Shown here one piece after another: positions 41,136 through 48,612 of a DNA stretch of 64,000 nt (within the stretch, counting starts at the first letter, position 1; each line of letters starts with the position of its first letter). This stretch comes from JAGOLU01 sp037138475 (GTDB lineage Bacteria > Patescibacteriota > Microgenomatia > UBA1406 > GWC2-37-13): assembly GCA_037138475.1 (NCBI GenBank), contig JBAXII010000008.1, forward strand, positions 1 through 64,000. Reading direction: 5' to 3'. Made by a program: the position numbers and the translations under genes. The notes beneath the pieces are model-generated. The model did no database searches, was not told where the DNA came from, and was given only the letters and a program-made list of their open reading frames with translations.

Positions 41136-41579
41136 TTATAATCTTTTAATTTCTTTTTCCAACTGCTCAATGTCTTCGAATCGTTTGAATACGCTTGCAA
41201 ATCTGATATAGGCAACCTTGTCGATCTCTTTGAGCTGTGCTGCCACGAGCTCTCCTATCTTGAGCGATGACACTTCGTTTGATCCTGTCGAGCCAATTTT
41301 AGTGGTGACATAGCTCACGATGGTATCAATCTCTTCAAAGGTCACCCGTGTTTTCCCTACTGCTTTTACTATCCCACTTTTGAGTTTCGCTGCATCGTAT
41401 TGCTCTCGTCTCCCATCTCTCTTGATCACCAGGATGGGAACCTCTTCAATACGCTCATACGTGGTAAAGCGCTTTTCACACTTCGCACACGAGCGCCTGC
41501 GCCTGACCGTCGATCCATCCTCGCTGATACGAGTCTCAATGACATCGGTGTCTGGACATTTACAAAAAATACATTTCAT
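41136..41579 (-). CDS. nrdR: Transcriptional repressor NrdR
   Basis: A 147-residue nucleotide-sensing repressor of ribonucleotide reductase genes. N-terminal zinc ribbon MKCIFCKCPDTDVIETR ... RRRRSCAKCEKRFTTYER and an ATP-cone (ILVIKRDGRREQYDAAKLKSGI). Length is typical (~150). It lies directly upstream of nrdJ on the same strand. The ATG at 41579 starts the zinc ribbon. Confidence 0.96.
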   Translation of the reverse strand: MKCIFCKCPDTDVIETRISEDGSTVRRRRSCAKCEKRFTTYERIEEVPILVIKRDGRREQYDAAKLKSGIVKAVGKTRVTFEEIDTIVSYVTTKIGSTGSNEVSSLKIGELVAAQLKEIDKVAYIRFASVFKRFEDIEQLEKEIKRL

Positions 41580-41891
41580 TTTGTCTAGTGTATGGATGTC
41601 ATCGTAGACACTAGCGATGGGGTTTGCAACAGTATCTTTATATATCAATATATATCACTCTTCAGTTTTGGTGGGGGCCTGTATGGCTTGTAGCATTTGA
41701 AAGGCCGTGTCTACAGAAGGTATACACATCTGTGGTTTTAGCATGTTGCTGCAGGCAAGAGAACTTGGAAAGAATCTCTGGACTCTGTTTTACTAAAAAA
41801 AATATAGGTTATATGAAAATGCAAAAAGTGATGTTTTGCTTGGTAAAAAGCCTTAAACAAAAAAACGTGGGAGAGAGGTGTCTCAGAGAGA
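41580..41891. other. 312-base intergenic region upstream of nrdR
   Basis: No convincing gene. An inverted repeat CTAGTGT-N16-ACACTAG (41585-41614) lies 5 bases before the nrdR start and could be an operator. The stretch 41680-41780 has several short hairpins (for example CTACAGA/TCTGTGG), but I could not match it to SRP RNA, 6S RNA, tmRNA or RNase P RNA. Confidence 0.5.
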
Positions 41892-42470
41892 TCAAAGAGC
41901 ATTCAAATCCTTGCGGATGGAGGTAAGTTTTTCGAGCGAAGAAAGTACTGATTCCTGCTCACCTTTAGGTAGGGTGGTGAGGAGACTCCTCAACACCTCA
42001 GCATGTTTGATATTGCTTTGTACCAAGTTAAATCGTATATCCTTCATGTCATTTTTTGCTGCCTCTTCATCTTCAGATATGGACTGCGGTTTCATCTCTG
42101 CAAGTATTTTGGAGGCATCTTGGTCTTGGTCTATCGCATCCTCCACAGCCTGTATGGCTGCGGATGGTTTGTTTTGTGAGGCGAGGGTTTGTGCATACAC
42201 TATATGAAGATCTGCCTGGCGTAGCTTGAGTTTGATTTTTTGCACCGGATCACGGGTCAACACATTCTCGATACTATCTCGAATCTGCTTGATGATAAAA
42301 AGTGGGTGGGTGGGGATTACTTGACCTGCTTCGGGGAGTGTATAAATTACTTTTTCATCTTGGACGAGCTCAGCCGCAGTGGTTGAAGTGCTGTTTCCTG
42401 CACGAGAAATGCCTGGCAAAATGAGGAGCGAAAATGCTACGGTCAGAATCCAAACTTTGAGGCTCTGCAT
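41892..42470 (-). CDS. DUF5667 secreted/anchored protein
   Basis: 192 residues with a signal peptide (VWILTVAFSLLILPGISRAG) and a helical domain matching DUF5667: LPEAGQVIPTHPLFIIKQIRDSIENVLTRDPVQKIKLKLRQADLHI in outline (shown piecewise: THPLFIIKQIRDSIE and LTRDPVQKIKLKLRQADLHI). The family is common in CPR and actinobacterial exported proteins; function unknown. The ATG at 42470 begins the signal peptide and has an excellent promoter just upstream. Confidence 0.82.
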   Translation of the reverse strand: MQSLKVWILTVAFSLLILPGISRAGNSTSTTAAELVQDEKVIYTLPEAGQVIPTHPLFIIKQIRDSIENVLTRDPVQKIKLKLRQADLHIVYAQTLASQNKPSAAIQAVEDAIDQDQDASKILAEMKPQSISEDEEAAKNDMKDIRFNLVQSNIKHAEVLRSLLTTLPKGEQESVLSSLEKLTSIRKDLNAL

Positions 42471-42480
42471 ATATGGTGAT

Positions 42481-42509
42481 ATTATACCAAATTTGCACCA
42501 ATATATCAA
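42481..42509 (-). promoter_or_regulatory. Consensus promoter of the DUF5667 gene
   Basis: Minus-strand TTGATA (42509-42504), 17-base spacer, TATAAT (42486-42481), then 10 bases to the ATG. The -35 box overlaps the U-tract of the HU terminator. Confidence 0.75.
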
Positions 42510-42539
42510 AAAAATCCGTCCCACCGAAGTGAGACGGAT
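42508..42539 (-). terminator. Rho-independent terminator of the HU gene
   Basis: Stem ATCCGTC/GACGGAT with an inner CAC/GTG stem and a four-base loop, followed on the minus strand by seven T residues. It lies 18 bases after the HU stop. Confidence 0.8.
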
Positions 42540-42557
42540 CACAAAACAAAAGGGGAC

Positions 42558-42830
42558 TTACTTTACCATTCTCTTGAGTGATTTACCAGCTGTAAATCCT
42601 GGAGTCTTGGTAGCAGGGATTTTGATCTCTGCTCCTGTTTGAGGGTTGCGTCCTTTACGTGCTGCACGCTTGCGTACTAAGAAAGTACCAAATCCTGTTA
42701 CGACAACTTTTTCGTTGCGCTTCAGTGCTGTTGCGATCGTATCAAATACGATTTGAACTGCTTCTTTGGCTGCCTTAGCAGTAAGTCCTGCTTTTTTTGC
42801 GACGTGGGCTTGCAAATCGTTCTTTACCAT
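42558..42830 (-). CDS. hup: HU-family DNA-binding protein
   Basis: A 90-residue histone-like protein that bends DNA as a dimer. It shows MVKNDLQAHVAKKAGLT, VVVTGFGTFLVRKRAARKGRNP and the arm region TGAEIKIPATKTPGFTAGKSLK. Length is standard. Unlike most genes here it has a leader of about 53 bases with a strong Shine-Dalgarno (AGGAGGTG, 8 bases before the ATG), and both promoter and terminator are near consensus, as expected for a highly expressed gene. The longer frame to 42905 would run through the Shine-Dalgarno and the leader. Confidence 0.96.
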   Translation of the reverse strand: MVKNDLQAHVAKKAGLTAKAAKEAVQIVFDTIATALKRNEKVVVTGFGTFLVRKRAARKGRNPQTGAEIKIPATKTPGFTAGKSLKRMVK

Positions 42831-42838
42831 GTGATGTT

Positions 42839-42846
42839 CACCTCCT
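42839..42846 (-). promoter_or_regulatory. Strong ribosome binding site of HU
   Basis: AGGAGGTG on the minus strand, 8 bases before the ATG at 42830; it fixes the start. Confidence 0.85.
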
Positions 42847-42889
42847 TTTCCTATATGTTGGAAAGTTCTAATGCCTTCGATACGTGCGC

Positions 42890-42918
42890 ATGATAGTACT
42901 CGCACCGCGTCCTGTCAA
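42890..42918 (-). promoter_or_regulatory. Consensus promoter of HU
   Basis: Minus-strand TTGACA (42918-42913), 17-base spacer, TATCAT (42895-42890). The predicted start is ~53 bases upstream of the ATG. Confidence 0.75.
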
Positions 42919-43026
42919 GCCTTCTATAAATCGTCTTTATATAACAATCCGTATCAAAAAAAAATATCTGGTGGTTGTTGCAGTAGGATTATCATGTATA
43001 AAAAAATATTTCTTATACATTTGTGC

Positions 43027-43063
43027 AAAAAAAATCCGAGCAATGTGGTGCAACATTGCTCGG
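43027..43063 (-). terminator. Rho-independent terminator of rny
   Basis: Perfect 11-base stem CCGAGCAATGT/ACATTGCTCGG with a 6-base loop, followed on the minus strand by an eight-T run. It lies 14 bases after the rny stop. Confidence 0.9.
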
Positions 43064-43077
43064 AAATAATTACGTTA

Positions 43078-44553
43078 TTAGATTCGTGTCGTCGCACTGG
43101 TGCGCGTTTCGCGGATGATAGTGACGGTGATCTGTCCGGGGAATACTTCAAATTGCTTCTCAAGGTCAGCACGGATCTCTTGGGCCATGATGGTAGCCTC
43201 AGCATCGGTCACCTCATCAGGTTTGACGATGACACGGAGCTCGCGGCCAGCCTGGAGTGCGTATGCTTCACGAATACCTTTTTTATCCTTTGCGGCTTTT
43301 TCGATGGTTTCCATACGCTGTGCGTACTGCTGGACATCCTCGTGTCTCGCACCTGGTCGTCCTCCTGACACTGCGTCAGAGATGTATACGATGACCGCCT
43401 CAATAGATTTGAATGGCACATCTTCATGGTGAGATGCGACTGTGTCGATGACTGCTTGTGGGAATCGATATTTGGTCAATAGTTCAACGCCGAGATCTAT
43501 ATGATTTCCTTCCTTATCAGCAATGACCTTGCCGATGTCGTGGAATAGACAGCCAAGTCTCACGGTGTTTACATCACACTTGAGCTCTTGGGCGAGTGCG
43601 ATGCCGATCTTTGTCTCCTCCATCGTATGAAGGATCATGTTTTGTCCATAGGAGAATCGGTATTTGAATCTACCAAGTAGTTTCATCAGATCGATGGGCA
43701 GATTAAATACTCCACACTTGTGACACAGCTCCTCGCCAGCTTTTGTCATCTCTTTTTCTATCTCACTGCGCGTCTTGTGTACGATCTCTTCGATACGAGC
43801 AGGTTGAATGCGGCCATCTTGGATCAATCGTTCAAGGGAAATCCGCGCGATCTCGCGTCGGACAGAATCAAAACTAGAGAGCTTCATCACTCCCTCCTCG
43901 TCGAGATTTACGTCCACGCCGGTGGCGAGCTCAAAAGCGCGGATGTTGCGTCCGTCTTTGCCGATAATGCGCCCCTTGTAGTCCTCACTAGGGAGGTGAA
44001 CTACTGAGAGTGTGTACTCAGTGACGTAGTCAACAGCTCCAAATCGCATAGAGTCGACGAGAATTTGCTTTGCTTTTTCTTGTGCCTTCTCCTTGAACTC
44101 GGTTTCAAATGTGGTGTAGCGCTTTGCGACATCCTCGCTCATGCGATCTTCAACACCTTTTATGATCATTTCACGAGCCTGTTCTTTTGAAAGCGCAGCA
44201 ATGTGCTCGAGCTTTGTGAGTAATGACTCCTTTGTCTCATCAAGCTCTTTTTTTGTGGTAACGAGTGTGGCTTTTTCGGCAACAACGAGCTTCTTTTCTG
44301 TTTCAGTAAGTTGACGCTCTTTGGCGATCTCGGCCTTTTCCTGTCCAAACTGGGAGCGCGCCTTATTTAGCTCCTTTTCAGCATTGAGTGCATCGGCGGT
44401 GATTCGACGACTGTCTTGCTCTGCGGCTTGTCTGACTTTGACCGCATCTTCTTGGGCTTTGAGTACGATCTCGCGAGCTTTCTGTCGCGCTTCATCGGTG
44501 ATTTTGGTAAGTGCTTCTTGAGGGAGAAAAAGCTTCTGTAAAAATTGGAACAT
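43078..44553 (-). CDS. rny: Ribonuclease Y without N-terminal membrane helix
   Basis: A 491-residue endoribonuclease that starts mRNA decay. It has a long coiled coil (residues ~15-190, ITDEARQKAREIVLKAQEDA and onward), a KH domain with GRIIGKDGRNIRAFE, and an HD domain with LFHDIGKV and the downstream ASHHEDVP. Typical RNase Y starts with a transmembrane helix of ~20 residues; here the protein begins MFQFLQKLFLPQEALTKI, which is too short and polar to span a membrane. It may bind the membrane peripherally or be cytosolic. The ATG at 44553 is chosen; the extra 21 upstream residues in frame also lack a helix. Confidence 0.93.
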   Translation of the reverse strand: MFQFLQKLFLPQEALTKITDEARQKAREIVLKAQEDAVKVRQAAEQDSRRITADALNAEKELNKARSQFGQEKAEIAKERQLTETEKKLVVAEKATLVTTKKELDETKESLLTKLEHIAALSKEQAREMIIKGVEDRMSEDVAKRYTTFETEFKEKAQEKAKQILVDSMRFGAVDYVTEYTLSVVHLPSEDYKGRIIGKDGRNIRAFELATGVDVNLDEEGVMKLSSFDSVRREIARISLERLIQDGRIQPARIEEIVHKTRSEIEKEMTKAGEELCHKCGVFNLPIDLMKLLGRFKYRFSYGQNMILHTMEETKIGIALAQELKCDVNTVRLGCLFHDIGKVIADKEGNHIDLGVELLTKYRFPQAVIDTVASHHEDVPFKSIEAVIVYISDAVSGGRPGARHEDVQQYAQRMETIEKAAKDKKGIREAYALQAGRELRVIVKPDEVTDAEATIMAQEIRADLEKQFEVFPGQITVTIIRETRTSATTRI

Positions 44554-44791
44554 AGGTGGACGGTGACTCACGGAGTATACGAGCGTAGCTGACCACATCA
44601 AACACGACAGCCTCAAAAATCAATGCAGGTGAGGTAGGAACAAGGCTGTTTTTGGGTGTTTTTTGAACATATCTAACGTGATGTGCCAACTAAAGTGCTC
44701 TAAATCTGTCACCTTCGGAGCGAAAACGCCCGATATACTATGTGAAAATAGTAATCGTTGGTTTATTGTACCAAGCAAGACCCTATTTGCA

Positions 44792-45634
44792 ATGACACAT
44801 CCTATGCGCACACAACAAATGAAGGTGGTCGCCCACTCACAAATTGCACCTGGGATACGCGAAATCCGCCTGGATTGTGAGGAGAATTTTGTATTTCAGG
44901 CTGGTCAGTATGTACTCGTGCATATCGGCGGCACGGTTGACCCTACACTCAAAAAACCCTACCCTCGCGCCTATTCTATTGCCTCATTTGAGGGTGAAAT
45001 CACCTCAGATGGATCTGTATCCGCGAATCAAATCACGCTCATATATAAAGATACGGGCGGAGTGGCTACTAGCTATCTTTCTCATTGTGTGGTGGGTGAC
45101 ATGGTGACTATACAGGGTCCCGCGGGATACTACACCACTACACGACACAGTGATCAAAACCACGTGCCCCTCGTGTTTTGCGCTACAGGCACCGGCATCG
45201 CACCTATCCACTGCATCCTCAAGTCACTCTCTATTTTAAATTCTCCATTTCCCATTGTTAATTCTCAATTATCAACTATCAATTATCAATTTCAGCTCCC
45301 TCCCACCATACATCTCTTTTGGGGCCTGAGAACACTATCAGATTTGTATCTGGTCTCCTCGTTTGGGGAAATTGTTGAAAGTTTATTGCAAAAAGGAGTG
45401 CGCGTGGAGTGCTCGCTGTGTGTGTCTCAAGAAAAGGTAGCGGCGGGTACAACTTATGAACAATGGAATGTGTTTGGGTCGCGGGTACAACCTGTCCTAA
45501 TTGAAAAAATCGGCACTAGTGCCAATACGTTGTTTAGTTTGTGTGGATCTGGAGAAATGGTCACACAAACTCGCCAACTGCTCCTCGCAAATGGGGTGAA
45601 TCCAAAACAGATCTTGTTTGAGCGATATTCATAG
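44792..45634 (+). CDS. Ferredoxin-reductase-like FAD/NAD(P) oxidoreductase with in-frame repeat insert
   Basis: About 280 residues. FAD-binding domain with RAYSIASFE (RxYS motif) and GGVATSYLS (cf. GxxSxxL), then a nucleotide-binding domain with PLVFCATGTGIAPIHCIL and C-terminal LCGSGEMV. There is no ferredoxin or cysteine cluster domain, so it resembles the plain FNR or PyrK-like core. Between the first strand-helix unit and the HLFWGLR strand is a low-complexity stretch (ILNSPFPIVNSQLSTINYQF) encoded by AT-rich repeated DNA. Start uncertain: ATG at 44792, 44804 or 44819. Confidence 0.8.
   Translation: MTHPMRTQQMKVVAHSQIAPGIREIRLDCEENFVFQAGQYVLVHIGGTVDPTLKKPYPRAYSIASFEGEITSDGSVSANQITLIYKDTGGVATSYLSHCVVGDMVTIQGPAGYYTTTRHSDQNHVPLVFCATGTGIAPIHCILKSLSILNSPFPIVNSQLSTINYQFQLPPTIHLFWGLRTLSDLYLVSSFGEIVESLLQKGVRVECSLCVSQEKVAAGTTYEQWNVFGSRVQPVLIEKIGTSANTLFSLCGSGEMVTQTRQLLLANGVNPKQILFERYS
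45236..45292. repeat. AT-rich degenerate tandem repeat inside the oxidoreductase gene
   Basis: Repeats of the type ATTATCAATT / ACTATCAATTATCAATT (45270-45292) preceded by TTAAATTCTCC-type variants. It remains in frame and inserts about 19 residues at a surface loop position of the fold. Confidence 0.6.
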
Positions 45635-45669
45635 TCATCTAGTAGATGCATCAAAATCCCTTTTTGTCT

Positions 45670-45696
45670 GTCATCCCGGGCTTGACCCGGGATCCA
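45670..45696. repeat. Palindromic REP-like repeat
   Basis: ATCCCGGG-CTTGA-CCCGGGAT (45673-45693) with GTC before and CC after. Confidence 0.8.
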
Positions 45697-45770
45697 TGGC
45701 ATGGGTTGCCTCTACACCCCCATCCTGTCCCGTCTTGGTGGAACAGGATCACCCCCTCGTTGCTGAACGC

Positions 45771-45798
45771 GGCTCCGCCCGTAGGGTTACGCCCGGAG
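45771..45798 (+). repeat. Hairpin repeat (element T), copy 2
   Basis: GGCTCCGCCCGTAGGG followed by TTACGCCCGGAG: the same element as the insert in the tRNA-Pro fragment (32054-32085, minus strand), with a 4-base deletion in the loop and one substitution. Confidence 0.65.
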
Positions 45799-45899
45799 GG
45801 AGGAGTAATAACGGAGCCGAATTGAGGGAATTCCTTATTACTGGTTCAAATGAAAACGCTTTCTCGTGCTGGCGGTGTGGAATGAAGATTGCGCCAATC

Positions 45900-46682
45900 T
45901 CAAAATCTCGTTACAAAGAACTCCGCAGGGATTTGTGGGTATGGTTGATACACCTGGACAGTTTTTTGCGATCCGCTTGTGGTGCGTGCAGTAGCAGAAA
46001 CCAGAATACTTTGAGTTGGTATTGCTTGGTTCACCCCGATCTTGGTCGCTCCAAAAAGTGAACGGACAATGAGCATTTTTGTGTTTGGTGGAACCGTATA
46101 TTTTGTAGATTTTGTAAAGTTGGTTTTGTTTATTTCTTGTGTGACAGACTTCACTTCTAGCCCCGTTAATTCTGTGTTTGCTACCTCATTCTTGCTGTTG
46201 GTACAAGGTTTTTTTGTTACTGTTCTTTTGAGGGTGGTTGGTGAGCCGGCGACAACTGCAGTGAGTTCCAAAACCGGGCAGGTTCCCTCAGAATCAAAAT
46301 AGACTGTAAGATCTCCTGTAAAATACTTTGTGCCAAACTTGTTTGTCTTGAGATCATAATCGGTCATATATATGCTGTACTGGCCATCTTTGGGCACCAC
46401 ATCTGTGGTAGAAAATGAATCTATAGACTGTTCTACAGAAGTCGTTGTGTTTTTACTAAGATTCTTAATGTCTGCTCCCGCAGACACTCCACTTAGTGCC
46501 TGGGCGAGGATGCCCTCTGCGGCCTGAAATGCGGTCTTGCTGTCTTGGGCGTTCGCAGTTACTCGTGTTTGACTCTGTCCACGAAAAGCTATGGACGCTC
46601 CAATGGTCGCCAGTGTGGCCATCAACATAACTACCAGGAGAAGGGTTTGTCCAGATTGGAAGGATGACTTTTGTGATATCAC
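45900..46682 (-). CDS. PilX-like type IV pilus assembly protein
   Basis: 260 residues. The N-terminus has the class III-like helix GQTLLLVVMLMATLATIGASIAF followed by QAAEGILAQALSG, the pattern of PilX-type minor pilins. The rest is Thr/Ser/Asn-rich with beta character and two cysteines (GTCPVLEL, KKPCTNS). It would be exported and associate with a type IV pilus. The start is GTG at 46682; a minus-strand TACACT ends 6 bases before it. No other pilus genes are in this window. Confidence 0.75.
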   Translation of the reverse strand: MISQKSSFQSGQTLLLVVMLMATLATIGASIAFRGQSQTRVTANAQDSKTAFQAAEGILAQALSGVSAGADIKNLSKNTTTSVEQSIDSFSTTDVVPKDGQYSIYMTDYDLKTNKFGTKYFTGDLTVYFDSEGTCPVLELTAVVAGSPTTLKRTVTKKPCTNSKNEVANTELTGLEVKSVTQEINKTNFTKSTKYTVPPNTKMLIVRSLFGATKIGVNQAIPTQSILVSATARTTSGSQKTVQVYQPYPQIPAEFFVTRF

Positions 46683-46688
46683 AAGATT

Positions 46689-46694
46689 AGTGTA
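46689..46694 (-). promoter_or_regulatory. -10 box, leaderless GTG start of the PilX-like gene
   Basis: Minus-strand TACACT ending 6 bases before the GTG at 46682. Confidence 0.4.
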
Positions 46695-46727
46695 CTGGTT
46701 TGTAATCTGTTTGTGAAGGGGTTCATA

Positions 46728-47120
46728 TCATTTGTCGGCATACTCATGTGAGCGCGCAAGAAGTGTCGAGGGATCCATGTCGATTTTGGTACACACACCA
46801 TCTATGCCATATCTGCGCATTTCATAATCTTTGAGCTGTTCGGTGGCTCCATCAATGAGCATGATTAGTTTTTTGGTCTTACCTCGGAGAGCAAGATTTT
46901 TTATAGAGTTTAGGGTGCTCCAGAAATCATTTTTGGTTATGAGTAGGTCTAGGTACATGATCTGGAAAGGCTTTTCAATATCCATGGCGCGAAGTGTATC
47001 CTCGCCCGTCTTGGTGGCTACCACCTCAAATCCATCGTTCTCGAGTATGGTCTGAAATGTCTCCCGTAGATTTTGGTCGTGTATCGCCACGAGGATGCTC
47101 ATGCCATTTTGGTAGTTCAT
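46728..47120 (-). CDS. Stand-alone response-regulator receiver domain
   Basis: A 130-residue CheY-like domain with no output domain. The phosphoacceptor Asp is in QIMYLDLLI and the conserved Lys in GVCTKID. The acidic pocket is reduced: the usual DD after strand 1 reads HD (ILVAIHDQNLRE), and the Thr/Ser after strand 4 is not obvious (IMLIDGAT). It lies 45 bases upstream of the PilX-like gene on the same strand, so it may regulate pilus function. A TATACT box (47134-47129) ends 8 bases before the ATG. Confidence 0.8.
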   Translation of the reverse strand: MNYQNGMSILVAIHDQNLRETFQTILENDGFEVVATKTGEDTLRAMDIEKPFQIMYLDLLITKNDFWSTLNSIKNLALRGKTKKLIMLIDGATEQLKDYEMRRYGIDGVCTKIDMDPSTLLARSHEYADK

Positions 47121-47128
47121 AGCACTGC

Positions 47129-47134
47129 AGTATA
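47129..47134 (-). promoter_or_regulatory. -10 box of the receiver-domain gene
   Basis: Minus-strand TATACT ending 8 bases before the ATG at 47120. Confidence 0.5.
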
Positions 47135-47424
47135 GTACAGAAAGAGTGAGTATTGAAAATGGTTGCGCACCTCCATTTTAATAGATGGGCCACTCCCACG
47201 TGTGAATTTAGATCCTGGATTGTACTCGTCGATAAATTCACTGACTAATCCTATCCAGTCATTCTGATTCGCCGACTTAGCAGACTTGTCTGCAGAGGCG
47301 AAGAAGAATCTCATGCATCTGGGATCTTTCGACTCCGCTTGCGCTTCGCTCAAGATGACACGTAGGGGAGATACACACAGTATCAGGCACCGCCCTGCCC
47401 AGAGGGATGACTCGCTGTTGCTCG
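47135..47424. other. Intergenic region between recA and the receiver gene
   Basis: About 290 bases with no believable gene. It contains one dispersed repeat (47323-47359). Confidence 0.5.
47323..47359. repeat. Dispersed repeat, GATCTTTCGACTCCGC type
   Basis: GATCTTTCGACTCCGCTTGC followed by GCTTCGCTCAAGATGAC. Ends (GATC...GATGAC) match the REP-like family, but the inner part differs and is less symmetric. Confidence 0.55.
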
Positions 47425-48420
47425 TCATTTCTTCATTTTCTCCCGCACCTCTTTGACGATTTGCTGTCTGAGTTTATCATCTGTCACCAATATCTCACGA
47501 AGTGTCTCTTTGCCCTGCGCAAGTGTTTTGTCGGCGAGCTTTATAAATGCTCCCGCTTTTGTCAATACACCAAGTGCTACCGCAGTATCAATAAGAGCCT
47601 CAAGACGATCTATGCCACTGCTATTGATGGTAAACTCAGCCTCTTTGAAGGGTGGTGACACTTTGTTTTTGACGACCTTTACTCTGACACGAGAGCCAAT
47701 GACTGCATTATCTTTTTTGATGGTCTCGATCTTGCGCACATCCATGCGCACAGATGCATAAAACTTCATAGCAAGACCTCCGGGGGTTGTCTCTGGATTA
47801 CCAAACATGATGCCTATTTTGAGACGGAGTTGGTTGGTGAAAAGTATGGTGCATTTTGATTTACTCACGATCGCCGTCAACTTACGGAGCGCTTGTGACA
47901 TAAGGCGCGCTTGCATGCCCATGACAGAGTCTCCCATCTCTCCCTCTATCTCGGCCTTTGGTGTCAACGCAGCGACAGAGTCAACCACAATGAGGTCAAT
48001 ACCTCCAGATCTGACCAGTGTCTCAACTATCTCGAGTGCTTGTTCGCCGGTGTCGGGTTGTGAGACGAGGAGATCTTCGAGCTTCACGCCAAGGGTGCCT
48101 GCCCAGGTGGGGTCAAGTGCGTGCTCAGCATCGATAAAGGCGGCTACTCCGCCACTTTTTTGCAGTTCAGCGATTATGGAAAGACATACAGTAGTTTTAC
48201 CTGATGCTTCAGGACCATAAATCTCCACTATGCGTCCCTTGGGTATGCCCCCCACCCCGAGCGCGGCATCAAGCGGCATGATTCCGGTGGATATGACCTC
48301 CATCACCTCAGCAGGCGCATCGCCCAAGCGCATGATGGAGCCTTTGCCAAACTGTTTTTGAATTGCCTCAAGTGCAGAGGTAACCGCTTGTTGACGAGGA
48401 TCTTTTGGGGGGGTAGTCAT
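47425..48420 (-). CDS. recA: Recombinase RecA
   Basis: ATP-dependent strand-exchange protein. It shows GKGSIMRLGD, Walker A GPEASGKTT, VAAFIDAEHALDP, LLVSQPDTGEQALEI, VDSVAALTPKAEIEGEMGD, LIVDS-type Walker B region and FTNQLRLKIGIMFGNPETTPGG. Length is 331, slightly short because the acidic C-terminal tail is reduced. The ATG at 48420 is preceded by AT-rich tandem repeats and an inverted repeat. Confidence 0.97.
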   Translation of the reverse strand: MTTPPKDPRQQAVTSALEAIQKQFGKGSIMRLGDAPAEVMEVISTGIMPLDAALGVGGIPKGRIVEIYGPEASGKTTVCLSIIAELQKSGGVAAFIDAEHALDPTWAGTLGVKLEDLLVSQPDTGEQALEIVETLVRSGGIDLIVVDSVAALTPKAEIEGEMGDSVMGMQARLMSQALRKLTAIVSKSKCTILFTNQLRLKIGIMFGNPETTPGGLAMKFYASVRMDVRKIETIKKDNAVIGSRVRVKVVKNKVSPPFKEAEFTINSSGIDRLEALIDTAVALGVLTKAGAFIKLADKTLAQGKETLREILVTDDKLRQQIVKEVREKMKK

Positions 48421-48430
48421 GGGAAGAAAA

Positions 48431-48510
48431 TGAATAATGAATAATGAATAATGAATAATTAAAGATTAAGAGGGGATACCTGAATAACTGACAAAAGACA
48501 ATTATTCATT
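48431..48510. repeat. Tandem TGAATAA x 4 and matching inverted repeat upstream of recA
   Basis: Four copies of TGAATAA (48431-48458). AATGAATAATT (48450-48460) is matched by its exact reverse complement AATTATTCATT at 48500-48510. Confidence 0.8.
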
Positions 48511-48612
48511 GTTCATTCTTAATTATTAATTAAATTTATCTGCAGAGCAGTATGCAAAAAATAGGTCCCTAAAAGCAAGAGGTCAAAGTGGTACACCAAA
48601 AAAATCACGTTT

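Noticed and set aside
41624..41926. 100-codon forward frame in the nrdR upstream region
   Set aside because: Odd composition (many Cys, Lys, Trp), no recognisable domain, runs into the DUF5667 gene on the other strand.
45618..46061. 147-codon forward frame after the oxidoreductase
   Set aside because: Contains translated REP and hairpin repeats and overlaps the PilX-like gene on the other strand.
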